From JBEBXQ01 sp040391535 (GTDB lineage: Bacteria > Bacteroidota > Bacteroidia > Cytophagales > Spirosomataceae), in assembly GCA_040391535.1 (NCBI GenBank), contig JBEBXQ010000006.1, positions 1 through 64,000 on the forward strand: a DNA stretch of 64,000 nt, written 5' to 3'. Below are positions 52,355 through 60,816 of the stretch, one piece after another. A program made the position numbers and the translations under genes. Position 1 is the first letter of the stretch. Each line of letters opens with the position of its first letter. The notes under the pieces are model-generated. The model ran no database searches, was not told the DNA's origin, and saw only the letters and a program-made list of their open reading frames with translations.

Positions 52355-52701
52355 TATGTTGGAAGTTTGGTTAGGATTAAGGAAAAGGCCATTTTCATAA
52401 GTAGATGGAGATGAGGGTTAGATAGTTGCATGTTAGAACGCAAATGTTTTATTTATTATTTGAATTGTGTTAATTGTTTGTGTTAATATTTCATAAAAAT
52501 GAAAATAAAGAGACAAGTGCGATCGGAAATACGGATAGTGATGCCTGAAGTGATCTGTTACCGGCTGTCAGAAAAATATTGTATCAGCATTTTAATCAGC
52601 CATAAACCGGCTTCACTTTGATTATCAGTGAGATGGTGACTCTTTGTGTGGCCCGACTATTTCATTGATAAATAAAAAACAGAGAAAAGTTTATTTGTAT
52701 T
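52355..52701. other. Non-coding stretch before tRNA-Ala
   Basis: AT-rich; it contains the upstream region of the large barrel gene (no exact -7 element on the minus strand). No ORF with coding character and no repeats. Confidence 0.5.
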
Positions 52702-52731
52702 TTGGATTTATGATTTTGATTTGCATTTTTG
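52702..52731 (+). promoter_or_regulatory. Promoter of tRNA-Ala
   Basis: TTG at 52702-52704, a 19-base spacer, and CATTTTTG at 52724-52731 (one base off TAnnTTTG). The transcript would begin a few bases before the tRNA. Confidence 0.55.
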
Positions 52732-52741
52732 CGTTCCGAAC

Positions 52742-52815
<74 letters not shown>

Positions 52816-52817
52816 CT

Positions 52818-52851
52818 AAACCGCTTTCCTGGTATCAGGAAGGCGGTTTTT
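52818..52851 (+). terminator. Terminator of tRNA-Ala
   Basis: A 14-bp stem (AAACCGCTTTCCTG / CAGGAAGGCGGTTT, one G-U pair) with a 4-base loop followed by a T-run, starting two bases after the tRNA. Confidence 0.9.
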
Positions 52852-53146
52852 GTTTTCTGCCAGTTGCTTGAAGGGTTTTAGATCCTTCCAAAACGGATGC
52901 AGAATAATGGTTTTTTCTCCTGTTCTGCTTTGTGCTGATCCGGATCCCTTTTAATCCGGCATGTTTTAATGCTGTTGTCCGGCAAAAATGACTTGTGAAT
53001 GCAAATTTTTGCCCCCTAACACTCTCCGGGTCTGGTCCAAATCAATCCTGTTATTGCGGATTTTTGTTCATTATTTACTTCTTTTGCAGATAAAGAATAC
53101 TTATTTATTCACTTTTATGATCATCAACAATTCTTCATTTTTAACT
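52852..53146. other. Leader region of M13 peptidase gene
   Basis: The M13 reading frame is open from 52988, but the predicted signal peptide starts at 53117 or 53147. No perfect -7 element was found; nothing else is recognised. Confidence 0.4.
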
Positions 53147-55198
53147 ATGATATCCAGTTTCAGTATCAGAGCAATTACCCTGGCTTCCAGTTTTTTATAT
53201 GCGGTTTGTGCAGATGGCCAGCCGGCAGGCCACGCAAAACAGGAGAAATTTATTGATGCAGCTAATATGGATTTGTCTGTAAAACCAGGTGACGATTTTA
53301 ACAGCTATGCCAACGGCGCATGGATAAGAAATAACCCTGTGCCGGCCAAGGAAACGCGTTGGGGAAGTTTCAACGTGCTGAGGGAGTTTAATATTCAGGC
53401 TGTAAAAGGATTACTTGAGGAAGCATCGACCGGTAGTCAGGCCGCAGAAGGTTCGGTGAGCCGTCGCGTCGCTGATTTTTATAAAGCCGGAATGGACAGT
53501 GCACGCATTGATAAACTGGGATATGATCCCATTAAAACAGATTTATCACTGATATCAAAACTGAAAACCAGGGATGAGATTATCCAGGCTATTGCCAAAG
53601 CAAGGACGGAAGGGAACGGAAGCCCGTTGTACGGATTTTATGTAGGACAGGACCGTAGGAATGTAGAGGTGATGATACCTCAGTTTTCGCAGGGAGGTAC
53701 TACACTTCCTGACCGGGATTATTACCTGAAAAACGACATCAGAAGTCAGCAGATCAGAACGGCATATAAAGATTATATTGTGAAGTTGTTTGTACTGACC
53801 GGAACCGGGGAAGCGCAGGCACAAGCTAATGCTGATGTAGTTATCAACCTGGAAACAGTGCTTGCGAACGCGCAGCTGTCGCGTGTGCAGATGCGTGATC
53901 CGCAGAAAACGTACAATAAGCTCGATGTTAAAGATTTTTCGGCGGCTACACCCGGACTGAACTGGAAAATACTGATGCCGCTTATGAAGGTGAACGGACA
54001 GGATTCGGTTCTGGTAAACAACCCGGCATTTTTCGTCACTGCTGACTCCCTGATTGCTGCAACCAGCGTTAACGATCTTAAAACATACCTTACCTGGAAT
54101 TTACTTAAATCATCGGCTGCTTATCTCAGCAGCGATTTCACCGCGGCTGATTTTGCCTTTAATCAGGTGCTGACCGGGCAAAAAGTGCAGACTCCAAGAT
54201 GGCAGCGTATGTCACAGCTGACCGACCGCTCAATAGGGGATTTGCTCGGGCAGCTGTATGTAGAAAAATATTTTACGGCAGAGGCCAAAAGCAGAATGGA
54301 TGAACTGATCAGAAATCTGGTAAAAGCCTATGAAATCCGTATCAAAAACCTGGAATGGATGAGTCCGGTAACCAAGGAAAAAGCTCTGGAGAAACTTCAT
54401 GCGTTCGTTCCTAAAATAGGCCATACCGAAAAATGGGAAACCTATACCGGTCTTGCTATAAATTCTGGCACATTTTATACCAACGTTAAGAATGTAAGCA
54501 AATGGTCATATACTGATATGGTGAACCGACTGGGCAAACCTGTGGACAGGACACGCTTTGGAATGACGCCCCCTACGGTAAACGCCTACTATAGTCCCAC
54601 CATGAATGAAATTGTCTTTCCGGCAGGGATTTTGCAGTTTCCGTTCTTTGACCCCAATGCTGATGATGCCTTTAATTACGGTGGTATCGGTGCGGTGATT
54701 GGCCATGAAATCTCGCATGGTTTTGACGACAGCGGAAGCCAGTATGATAAACACGGAAACCTTAAAAACTGGTGGACAGATGAAGATCGGAGCAGGTTTA
54801 CGGAAAGGGCCGACAAAATTGTAGCGCAATTTAACGGCTATACCGTACTGGATACATTGCATGTAAACGGAAAACTGACTCTGGGTGAGAATATCGGCGA
54901 TCTGGGCGGACTGAATGCTGCCTATACTGCATTTAAAATGACAAAGCAGGGACAGTCTGAAGAGAAAATTGACGGATTTACACCTGATCAGCGTTTTTTC
55001 CTGGCATGGGCGCAGGTATGGAGAGGAAATGCGTTGCCGGCCACCTCCGCCCAGCTCATTCTGACCGATCCTCATTCTCCTGCTCAATGGCGTGTTGTGG
55101 GCCCGATTGTGCATATGGATGCATGGTATGACGCATTTGATGTTAAACCCGGAGATAAACTGTACATTGCTCCTGAAGACAGAATAAGGCTGTGGTAA
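53147..55198 (+). CDS. M13 family metallopeptidase (neprilysin-like)
   Basis: An exported zinc endopeptidase of about 683 residues. The active site is GHEISHGFDDSG (His-Glu-x-x-His near residue 520) with the third ligand Glu and Asp in LGENIGDLGGLNAAY; FPAGILQFPFF and NAYYSPTMNEIVFPAG precede it. The C-terminus has VGPIVHMDAWYDAFDV, close to the NEP-family end. The signal peptide is ISSFSIRAITLASSFLYAVCA. The frame opens upstream to 52988; ATG 53117 is the alternative. It probably degrades small peptides in the periplasm or outside. The M49 peptidase gene follows after a hairpin. Confidence 0.93.
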   Translation: MISSFSIRAITLASSFLYAVCADGQPAGHAKQEKFIDAANMDLSVKPGDDFNSYANGAWIRNNPVPAKETRWGSFNVLREFNIQAVKGLLEEASTGSQAAEGSVSRRVADFYKAGMDSARIDKLGYDPIKTDLSLISKLKTRDEIIQAIAKARTEGNGSPLYGFYVGQDRRNVEVMIPQFSQGGTTLPDRDYYLKNDIRSQQIRTAYKDYIVKLFVLTGTGEAQAQANADVVINLETVLANAQLSRVQMRDPQKTYNKLDVKDFSAATPGLNWKILMPLMKVNGQDSVLVNNPAFFVTADSLIAATSVNDLKTYLTWNLLKSSAAYLSSDFTAADFAFNQVLTGQKVQTPRWQRMSQLTDRSIGDLLGQLYVEKYFTAEAKSRMDELIRNLVKAYEIRIKNLEWMSPVTKEKALEKLHAFVPKIGHTEKWETYTGLAINSGTFYTNVKNVSKWSYTDMVNRLGKPVDRTRFGMTPPTVNAYYSPTMNEIVFPAGILQFPFFDPNADDAFNYGGIGAVIGHEISHGFDDSGSQYDKHGNLKNWWTDEDRSRFTERADKIVAQFNGYTVLDTLHVNGKLTLGENIGDLGGLNAAYTAFKMTKQGQSEEKIDGFTPDQRFFLAWAQVWRGNALPATSAQLILTDPHSPAQWRVVGPIVHMDAWYDAFDVKPGDKLYIAPEDRIRLW

Positions 55199-55245
55199 AA
55201 TACTTTGGACACCGGTAAAATGTTTTTGCCGGTGTCCAAAGTATT
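55199..55245. terminator. Long hairpin after M13 gene
   Basis: A perfect 17-bp inverted repeat (AATACTTTGGACACCGG / CCGGTGTCCAAAGTATT) with a 13-base loop, beginning just after the M13 stop codon. The following T-tract is weak; it may instead stabilise mRNA ends. Confidence 0.7.
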
Positions 55246-55312
55246 TATTGCAGATAATATATCCGAATATAATTGATTGAAATTCAGAGTTTCATGTAAT
55301 CAATAACGTATT

Positions 55313-57364
55313 ATGAAAAGAACAAAAAGTAGTCTGGTACTGTTTGCTGCAGCAGTGCTGGCGGTATCCTGCTCTGAAAAGAAAGAGGAAACTGCGAAAA
55401 GTAATACTGAATTTAATGTTATCGCCGAATCTTTCGGTGACCTGCAGGTATTGCGTTATCAGGTACCGGGCTGGGAAGAGTTAACTCTTCAGCAAAAAAC
55501 ACTTGCTTATTATCTTTATGAAGCGGCATTGGCTGGCAGAGATATTATTTATGACCAGCTGGGAAAACATAATCTGTCAGTAAGGAAAACCATTGAAACC
55601 ATCTATGGTACTTATTCCGGTGATAAATCGGGAACAGAATGGGATCAGTTTGTGACCTATGCCGGAAGGGTGTGGTTCAGTAACGGAATCCATCACCATT
55701 ACGCAAGTGATAAGATTCTGCCGGAATTTTCCCCGGATTATTTTTCCGGACTGGTAAAGGGCAGCGATCAGCATCTGTTGCCTCTGCAAGATGGCGAAGA
55801 TGTCGACGGGTTTCTGAAACGGATGCAAAAAATTGTATTTGATCCCGCTTATCAGGCAAAAAAGGTTGATCTGAGAGCAGGAGCGGATAACATTGTGTTG
55901 TCGGCCAATAACTTTTATGAAGGTGTCACCCTGAAGGAAGTGGAAGCCTTTTACGGAGGTTTCCCCAACAGCGATCATGAACCGGAGTGGGGACTGAACA
56001 GCAAAGTGGTCAAGGAAAACGGGAAACTTATAGAAAAAACCTGGAAATCGGGTGGTATGTACGGTGCGGCCATTGACAAGATTATTTACTGGCTTGAAAA
56101 AGCAGTTCCGGTGGCAGAAAATGAAGCACAAGCCAAAGCATTACGTCTGCTTGTTGAATATTATAAAACCGGTGATGTGAAAAAATGGGACGAATATAAT
56201 ATCGCCTGGGTGGCGGATACCGCCAGCCGCCTGGATGTTGTAAACGGGTTTGTGGAGGTTTATGATGATGCAATTGGTAAAAAAGGAAGCTTTGAGAGCG
56301 TGGTTTCCCTGAAAGATATGGAGGCTACAAAGCGGATTAAGGCCATAGCTGACCAGGCGCAGTGGTTTGAAGACAATGCACCACTGATACCGGAGCATAA
56401 GAAAAAAGAAGTAAAGGGGATCAGTGCCAAAGCTATTACTGTGATAGTGGAAGGAGGAAACGCCACACCCAGTACACCTATCGGGATAAATCTTCCTAAT
56501 AACAACTGGGTCAGGAAAGATCACGGGTCAAAATCGGTATCGCTCAGTAATATTGTCCATTCATACAATGAATCCAGTGCAAACAGCGGCTTTCTGGACG
56601 AATTTGGTCTTAATGATGAGGTGAAGGATCGGTTAAGGAAATATGGGACGTTATCCAGCGATTTACATACTGATATGCACGAATGTATCGGACATGCATC
56701 CGGACAGATCAATCCCGGTATCGGTACGCCTGATAAAACCCTGAAAAATTACGCTTCCTGTCTGGAGGAGGCCCGTGCTGATCTGGTGGCATTGTATTAC
56801 ATTCTGGATCAGAAACTGATCGATATTGGGGTAATGCCGTCTCTGGAGGTAGGTAAGGCAGAATATGACAGCTATATGATGAACGGCCTGATGACACAGC
56901 TGACCCGTCTGAAGCCCGGTGATAACATTGAAGAAGCCCACATGCGTAACCGTGCATTGGTCGCCTATTGGGCTTTGGAAAAAGGGGAAAGCGATCATGT
57001 GGTTGAATTTATAAAGAAAGACGGAAAGACCTATGTTCAGGTAAATGATTATAACAAGCTGAGAACACTGTTCGGGGATTTACTGCGTGAAATTCAGCGG
57101 GTCAAATCAGAAGGTGATTTTGAAGCAGGTAAAAACCTGGTTGAAAATTATGGGGTAAAGGTAAATCAGGAATTACACAGTGAAGTGCTGGCCCGGTATG
57201 AAAAACTGGATCTGAAACCATATAAAGGGTTTATTCAACCGCGGCTTGTTCCCGTAACAGAAGGTGATAAGATCACTGATGTGAAAATTGAATATCCGGA
57301 ATCATTCTTTGAGCAAATGATGGAATATGGTAAGAATAATGCTTTCCTGCCCGTGAAAAACTGA
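55313..57364 (+). CDS. Dipeptidyl-peptidase III family lipoprotein (M49)
   Basis: A 683-residue zinc peptidase of family M49, releasing dipeptides from the N-terminus of short peptides. The zinc motif HEXXGH is H456-ECIGH461 (DMHECIGHASG) and the second motif is EEARAD at 485-490. SLSNIVHSYNESS matches the family substrate region. The N-terminus MKRTKSSLVLFAAAVLAVSC is a lipoprotein signal, so the enzyme is exported, unlike the cytosolic eukaryotic DPP III. It lies downstream of the M13 peptidase on the same strand, suggesting joint peptide use. It ends at a terminator facing the glutamate dehydrogenase gene. Confidence 0.93.
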   Translation: MKRTKSSLVLFAAAVLAVSCSEKKEETAKSNTEFNVIAESFGDLQVLRYQVPGWEELTLQQKTLAYYLYEAALAGRDIIYDQLGKHNLSVRKTIETIYGTYSGDKSGTEWDQFVTYAGRVWFSNGIHHHYASDKILPEFSPDYFSGLVKGSDQHLLPLQDGEDVDGFLKRMQKIVFDPAYQAKKVDLRAGADNIVLSANNFYEGVTLKEVEAFYGGFPNSDHEPEWGLNSKVVKENGKLIEKTWKSGGMYGAAIDKIIYWLEKAVPVAENEAQAKALRLLVEYYKTGDVKKWDEYNIAWVADTASRLDVVNGFVEVYDDAIGKKGSFESVVSLKDMEATKRIKAIADQAQWFEDNAPLIPEHKKKEVKGISAKAITVIVEGGNATPSTPIGINLPNNNWVRKDHGSKSVSLSNIVHSYNESSANSGFLDEFGLNDEVKDRLRKYGTLSSDLHTDMHECIGHASGQINPGIGTPDKTLKNYASCLEEARADLVALYYILDQKLIDIGVMPSLEVGKAEYDSYMMNGLMTQLTRLKPGDNIEEAHMRNRALVAYWALEKGESDHVVEFIKKDGKTYVQVNDYNKLRTLFGDLLREIQRVKSEGDFEAGKNLVENYGVKVNQELHSEVLARYEKLDLKPYKGFIQPRLVPVTEGDKITDVKIEYPESFFEQMMEYGKNNAFLPVKN

Positions 57365-57388
57365 TTCAGGAACATATGTGTAATAACG

Positions 57389-57429
57389 AAAGCGGCCGAC
57401 AGAAGAACAATCCTGTCAGCCGCTTTTTT
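57389..57429. terminator. Bidirectional terminator between M49 and GDH genes
   Basis: Arms AAAGCGGC-C-GACAG (57389-57402) and CTGTC-A-GCCGCTTT (57413-57426) pair with one mismatch and run into a T-tract. Confidence 0.85.
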
Positions 57430-57445
57430 GCAGGTATACCTGATA

Positions 57446-58720
57446 TTAATATCCTCCCCTGAATTTATAAGTACTCGAAACTTTATCAATGGCAACGATA
57501 TAAGCCGCAATTCTCAGCGAAACATTATACTGCTGTGCTGTTTCATACACTTTATTGAATGAGTCCTTCATAATCCGGTCGGTTCTCCGGTTGATACGAT
57601 CAAGGGGCCATTTATAACCGATACGGTTCTGAACCCATTCAAAGTAAGACACCGTAACCCCGCCGGCATTGGCCAGAATATCGGGAACAACCATGATCCC
57701 TTTTTCATTAATGATATCGTCAGCCATAGCGGAAGTCGGGCCGTTAGCACCTTCAACAATCATTTTTGCCTGAATGGATCCTGCATTTTTCCTGGTAATC
57801 ACATCTTCTTTGGCAGCAGGTACAAGTACATCTACCGGCAGAGAGAAGATGTCATCCGGAGGAATGCTTTCGGCGTTCGGATAGTGAGCCAGAATGCCGT
57901 TATTCTTATTCCGGTAAGCAATAGCTTCCTGAATATTAATCCCTTTCGGATTGTAATACCCTCCTGAAACATCACTGACCGCCACAATCGTTACACCACG
58001 TTCCTGTAATAACGCAGCCGCATTGCTTCCGACATTTCCGAATCCCTGTACCACAGCCGTAGCTTTATAAGGATTCAGCCTGATTTTTTCCATCCCTGCC
58101 AGAGCCGTTATGGTTACACCTCGTCCGGTAGCTTCAGTCCTTCCGAGCGATCCGCCCAGCACCAGAGGTTTACCGGTTACGACACCATGAACGGTTTTGC
58201 CGTTTGCTTTTGAATATTCATCCATCAGCCAGGCCATTTCTCTGGGCCCTGTTCCCATATCGGGTGCCGGAATGTCCTGATCCGGACCGAAAACATCCAG
58301 CATTGCCGTAGTATAGGCACGCATTAATCTTTCAATTTCGCCTGCCGACATTTCACGGGGATTGCAGGCGACACCACCTTTGGCACCACCGTAGGGAATA
58401 TCTACAACAGCGCATTTCCAGGTCATCCAGGCTGCCAGTGCTTTTACTTCATCCAGATTTACTTCGGGATCAAACCGGATACCTCCTTTTCCAGGGCCGA
58501 GAATAGTAGAATGTATTACTCTGTAACCCTCAAAAACACGTATTTTTCCGTCATCCATGGTCACCGGCAGTCCTACGATCACCTGTTTTCTGGGTACTTT
58601 CAGGATATCGTACATTTCTGCTGAAATACCTAATAACTCAACGGCTTTATCAAAGCGTTTCATCATTGACTCGAGTGGATTCTCTTTGTCTGTTAACGGT
58701 GCAGGTTCTAAATATGCCAT
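57446..58720 (-). CDS. Glu/Leu/Phe/Val dehydrogenase (glutamate dehydrogenase)
   Basis: A 424-residue hexameric-type glutamate dehydrogenase catalysing reversible oxidative deamination of glutamate to 2-oxoglutarate. KGGIRFDPEVNLDEVKALA and the catalytic Lys in YGGAKGGV are in the substrate domain (about 70-130); APDMGTGPREMAWL follows; the Rossmann domain has AVVQGFGNVGSNAA (about 220-233). The C-terminal helix is RIAAYIVAIDKVSSTY. The short length and sequence fit the NAD(P)-dependent RocG/GluD-type enzymes. Its promoter is a perfect -7 element with a leader of about 50 bases. Confidence 0.93.
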   Translation of the reverse strand: MAYLEPAPLTDKENPLESMMKRFDKAVELLGISAEMYDILKVPRKQVIVGLPVTMDDGKIRVFEGYRVIHSTILGPGKGGIRFDPEVNLDEVKALAAWMTWKCAVVDIPYGGAKGGVACNPREMSAGEIERLMRAYTTAMLDVFGPDQDIPAPDMGTGPREMAWLMDEYSKANGKTVHGVVTGKPLVLGGSLGRTEATGRGVTITALAGMEKIRLNPYKATAVVQGFGNVGSNAAALLQERGVTIVAVSDVSGGYYNPKGINIQEAIAYRNKNNGILAHYPNAESIPPDDIFSLPVDVLVPAAKEDVITRKNAGSIQAKMIVEGANGPTSAMADDIINEKGIMVVPDILANAGGVTVSYFEWVQNRIGYKWPLDRINRRTDRIMKDSFNKVYETAQQYNVSLRIAAYIVAIDKVSSTYKFRGGY

Positions 58721-58773
58721 ATATACAGCAAGTTTACTTATGAATGAATCATTAATATTTCGGAATATGAATG

Positions 58774-58781
58774 CAAACTTA
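58774..58781 (-). promoter_or_regulatory. -7 element of glutamate dehydrogenase gene
   Basis: TAAGTTTG on the minus strand matches TAnnTTTG exactly, about 53 bases before the ATG at 58720. Confidence 0.6.
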
Positions 58782-59007
58782 CGGCTTTAAACGGGAAGCA
58801 TTGAAAATTTTAATATGTTTTGATTAAATATGAAATAATGTAGTTTGTATAAAGTTTCGGTATTCTGCTAAAACCCAGAATTTAAAGGTGTGGAGGTGCT
58901 GTATTCTGGAAATTTTCACCTATAAATCCGGGAATATTGAAATGAAATTTTTTGCAGAAATGGCAGATATGTTTTTGAATAGTCTATTTATTCTGAATAA
59001 TAAATAT

Positions 59008-59015
59008 TATTTTTG
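59008..59015 (+). promoter_or_regulatory. -7 element of DksA-like gene
   Basis: TATTTTTG matches TAnnTTTG exactly, 60 bases before the ATG at 59076. No well-spaced TTG. Confidence 0.6.
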
Positions 59016-59075
59016 CGGCATAATCAGGAAGTATAGTGATCCGTCGTATTAATCTGAAACTGAATAGTTATTATT

Positions 59076-59459
59076 ATGCAAGAAGGAAGGGTTAGGTATT
59101 CCGATGAGGAATTAAAAGAGTTTGAATTATTGATACAAGATAAATTACAGGGAACCCGTACTGAATTGAACTATATCAAAGAGACTCTGAGTAAAAAAAA
59201 TGACAGTGGTACAGATGTAACTTCAGGTAACTCCAAACTGTTGGAAGATGGTGCAGATGCCAGTGAAAGAGAAAACCTGAGTCAGTTGGCTGCCAGACTG
59301 CAAAAGTATGCCACTCAACTTGAAAATGCCCTTGTCAGAATTAAGAATGGTACATATGGTATATGTATCGACACAGGGAAACTGATACCGAAAGAGCGGT
59401 TAAGAATTGTTCCCCATACACAGCAAACTATTGAGGCAAAACTGAAAAGAACGAGCTGA
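59076..59459 (+). CDS. DksA/TraR-like regulator with degenerate zinc finger
   Basis: A 127-residue cytoplasmic protein with a helical hairpin (about 8-92: FELLIQDKLQGTRTELNY, SQLAARLQKYATQLENAL) and the DksA C-terminal region GTYGICIDTGKLIPKERLRI. The four zinc cysteines of DksA are reduced to C97; the other positions are T100, T118 and A121. I recall Bacteroidota TraR/DksA proteins that keep the fold without the zinc site. It may act on RNA polymerase through its secondary channel (inference). A coiled-coil tip with acidic residues (DGADASERE) is retained. Its 3' end forms the left arm of a terminator. Confidence 0.85.
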   Translation: MQEGRVRYSDEELKEFELLIQDKLQGTRTELNYIKETLSKKNDSGTDVTSGNSKLLEDGADASERENLSQLAARLQKYATQLENALVRIKNGTYGICIDTGKLIPKERLRIVPHTQQTIEAKLKRTS

Positions 59460-59475
59460 TACCGGCTCGTTCTTT
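59446..59475. terminator. Bidirectional terminator between DksA-like and purN genes
   Basis: An 11-bp inverted repeat (AAAGAACGAGC / GCTCGTTCTTT) whose left arm is inside the last codons of the DksA-like gene; T-rich on both sides. Confidence 0.85.
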
Positions 59476-59478
59476 GTT

Positions 59479-60039
59479 TTACAGGATTTCCTGCACGACC
59501 CTTGGAAAATGTTCGTGTTCAAGTTTTTGCACCCTGATGGCTACGTCTTCGGGTGTGTCAGAAGGGTCAATCTTACACCTGGCCTGGAAAATAACAGCCC
59601 CTTCATCATACCTTTCGTTAACAAAATGAATGGTGATACCGCTTTCTGATTCTTTAGCGGCCACCACGGCTTCGTGCACAAAATGTCCGTACATGCCTTT
59701 TCCTCCGTATTTCGGTAATAAGGCCGGATGTATATTAATGATACGGTCGGGGAAAGCACTTACCATTTCCTGAGGAATCAGCATCATAAAGCCTGCCAGC
59801 ACCACCAGATCGGTCTGATGGTCTTTCAGGAGCCTTATAATCTTATCTGTTTTGTAAAAAATATTTTTGTTAAAGATGACTACTGGTATGTTCAGTCCAC
59901 GTGCTCGGTCAATGACCCCGGCTTGTGGATTGTTGGTCAGAATCAAAGAAATTTCCACTTCCGGGTTATCTTTAAAATACTCGGCTATTCTTTGGGCATT
60001 AGATCCGGAACCGGAGGCAAAAATTGCTATTCGCTTCAT
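59479..60039 (-). CDS. purN: Phosphoribosylglycinamide formyltransferase
   Basis: A 186-residue PurN, transferring the formyl group of 10-formyl-tetrahydrofolate to GAR in purine synthesis. FASGSGSNAQRI (about 7-18) binds the phosphate of GAR; INIHPALLPKYGGKGMYG (about 98-115) includes the catalytic Asn and His; VNERYDEGAVIFQ contains the active-site Asp. It begins 7 bases after the TapB-like gene, so it is probably the second gene of a two-gene operon with an unrelated product. Confidence 0.95.
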   Translation of the reverse strand: MKRIAIFASGSGSNAQRIAEYFKDNPEVEISLILTNNPQAGVIDRARGLNIPVVIFNKNIFYKTDKIIRLLKDHQTDLVVLAGFMMLIPQEMVSAFPDRIINIHPALLPKYGGKGMYGHFVHEAVVAAKESESGITIHFVNERYDEGAVIFQARCKIDPSDTPEDVAIRVQKLEHEHFPRVVQEIL

Positions 60040-60046
60040 TTTTTAA

Positions 60047-60745
60047 TCAGAAAATTTTACTTAATTCAGAATAGGAAACCAGTTTTCCCTTTCGGAAGGT
60101 TTCAGTTTTTATATCAGCAAAAACACCCTCTGCACGATACGATACCGATTCGAATTCCATATTAATACTGATGACAGACTTGTTATTGAATTTTGTTAAT
60201 GACGTAATCTTATGTGCCTGAAAGTTACCGGCAGGTACTGTAATGTTTTCTTTGGTTCCTACTTTCCGGTTGGTGATGTCAATTTTAAAAGACATGGGAA
60301 TACCGCTGCTGTTGCCTTCTGCTTTCAGAGAAGCATCTTTGAGCGTCAGGCCTTCAGATAGTTCAGAGGGGTAAGACAGGTCATCTGAAGTTAGCTTCAT
60401 ATTCATATCCGTATACATTTTCTGCTGGTCACCATTCATAATGGAAGCCATGTCAATCCATATTTCATTACCGGAACACCGTAGCTGATAATTACCCTTA
60501 AATTCGCTCTTTCCTTTGTCATTCAACGATTCCTGCTCTACGTCGATAATCGTTTGACCGTTTTCCGTACTGATTTTGTTGTATTTTATACGCACCGTTC
60601 CCAATGATTTCCCTTTGGCATTGTAATTAACGATTTCATATCCCGAGTTTTCCTTAATGGCAACTCCGAAACAGGTTTGTGCTATCGCACCGGCTGATGA
60701 TACAAGCAGCATAAGCAAACTTGCTAAAAACAGATTGCATTTCAT
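60047..60745 (-). CDS. Exported DUF3108-like (TapB family) protein
   Basis: A 232-residue exported protein. Signal peptide MKCNLFLASLLMLLVSSAGAIA, then a lipocalin-like beta-rich domain (YEIVNYNAKGKSLGTVRIKY, TIIDVEQESLNDKGK, ENITVPAGNFQAHKITSLT, YRAEGVFADIKTETFRKGKLVSY) resembling the DUF3108-like/TapB family. The function is unknown; such domains may bind a lipid or polysaccharide. It lies upstream of purN with a 7-base gap. The TapB name is from memory of the family and is only moderately certain. Confidence 0.75.
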   Translation of the reverse strand: MKCNLFLASLLMLLVSSAGAIAQTCFGVAIKENSGYEIVNYNAKGKSLGTVRIKYNKISTENGQTIIDVEQESLNDKGKSEFKGNYQLRCSGNEIWIDMASIMNGDQQKMYTDMNMKLTSDDLSYPSELSEGLTLKDASLKAEGNSSGIPMSFKIDITNRKVGTKENITVPAGNFQAHKITSLTKFNNKSVISINMEFESVSYRAEGVFADIKTETFRKGKLVSYSELSKIF

Positions 60746-60816
60746 ACTAAAGAATTGGTTAAGTAACAGGTTAAGTAAGATGTATTATTTCTTTTCAAAG
60801 ATATTAAAATATCCGT

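Larger units (their letters stand above)
58721..59075. other. Non-coding stretch between GDH and DksA-like genes
   Basis: A divergent promoter region holding two perfect -7 elements (58774-58781 minus; 59008-59015 plus). The rest is AT-rich with a short ATTCTG/CAGAAT hairpin (about 58861-58880); no ORF of coding character. Confidence 0.55.

Noticed and set aside
54506..55114. 202-residue open frame antisense to the M13 gene
   Set aside because: It lies wholly inside a well-conserved peptidase gene, has no family motif or signal, and is a frame shadow.
55577..56131. 184-residue antisense frame within the M49 gene
   Set aside because: Composition (Phe/His/Cys-rich) is that of a reverse-strand shadow; the M49 gene on the plus strand has complete catalytic motifs.
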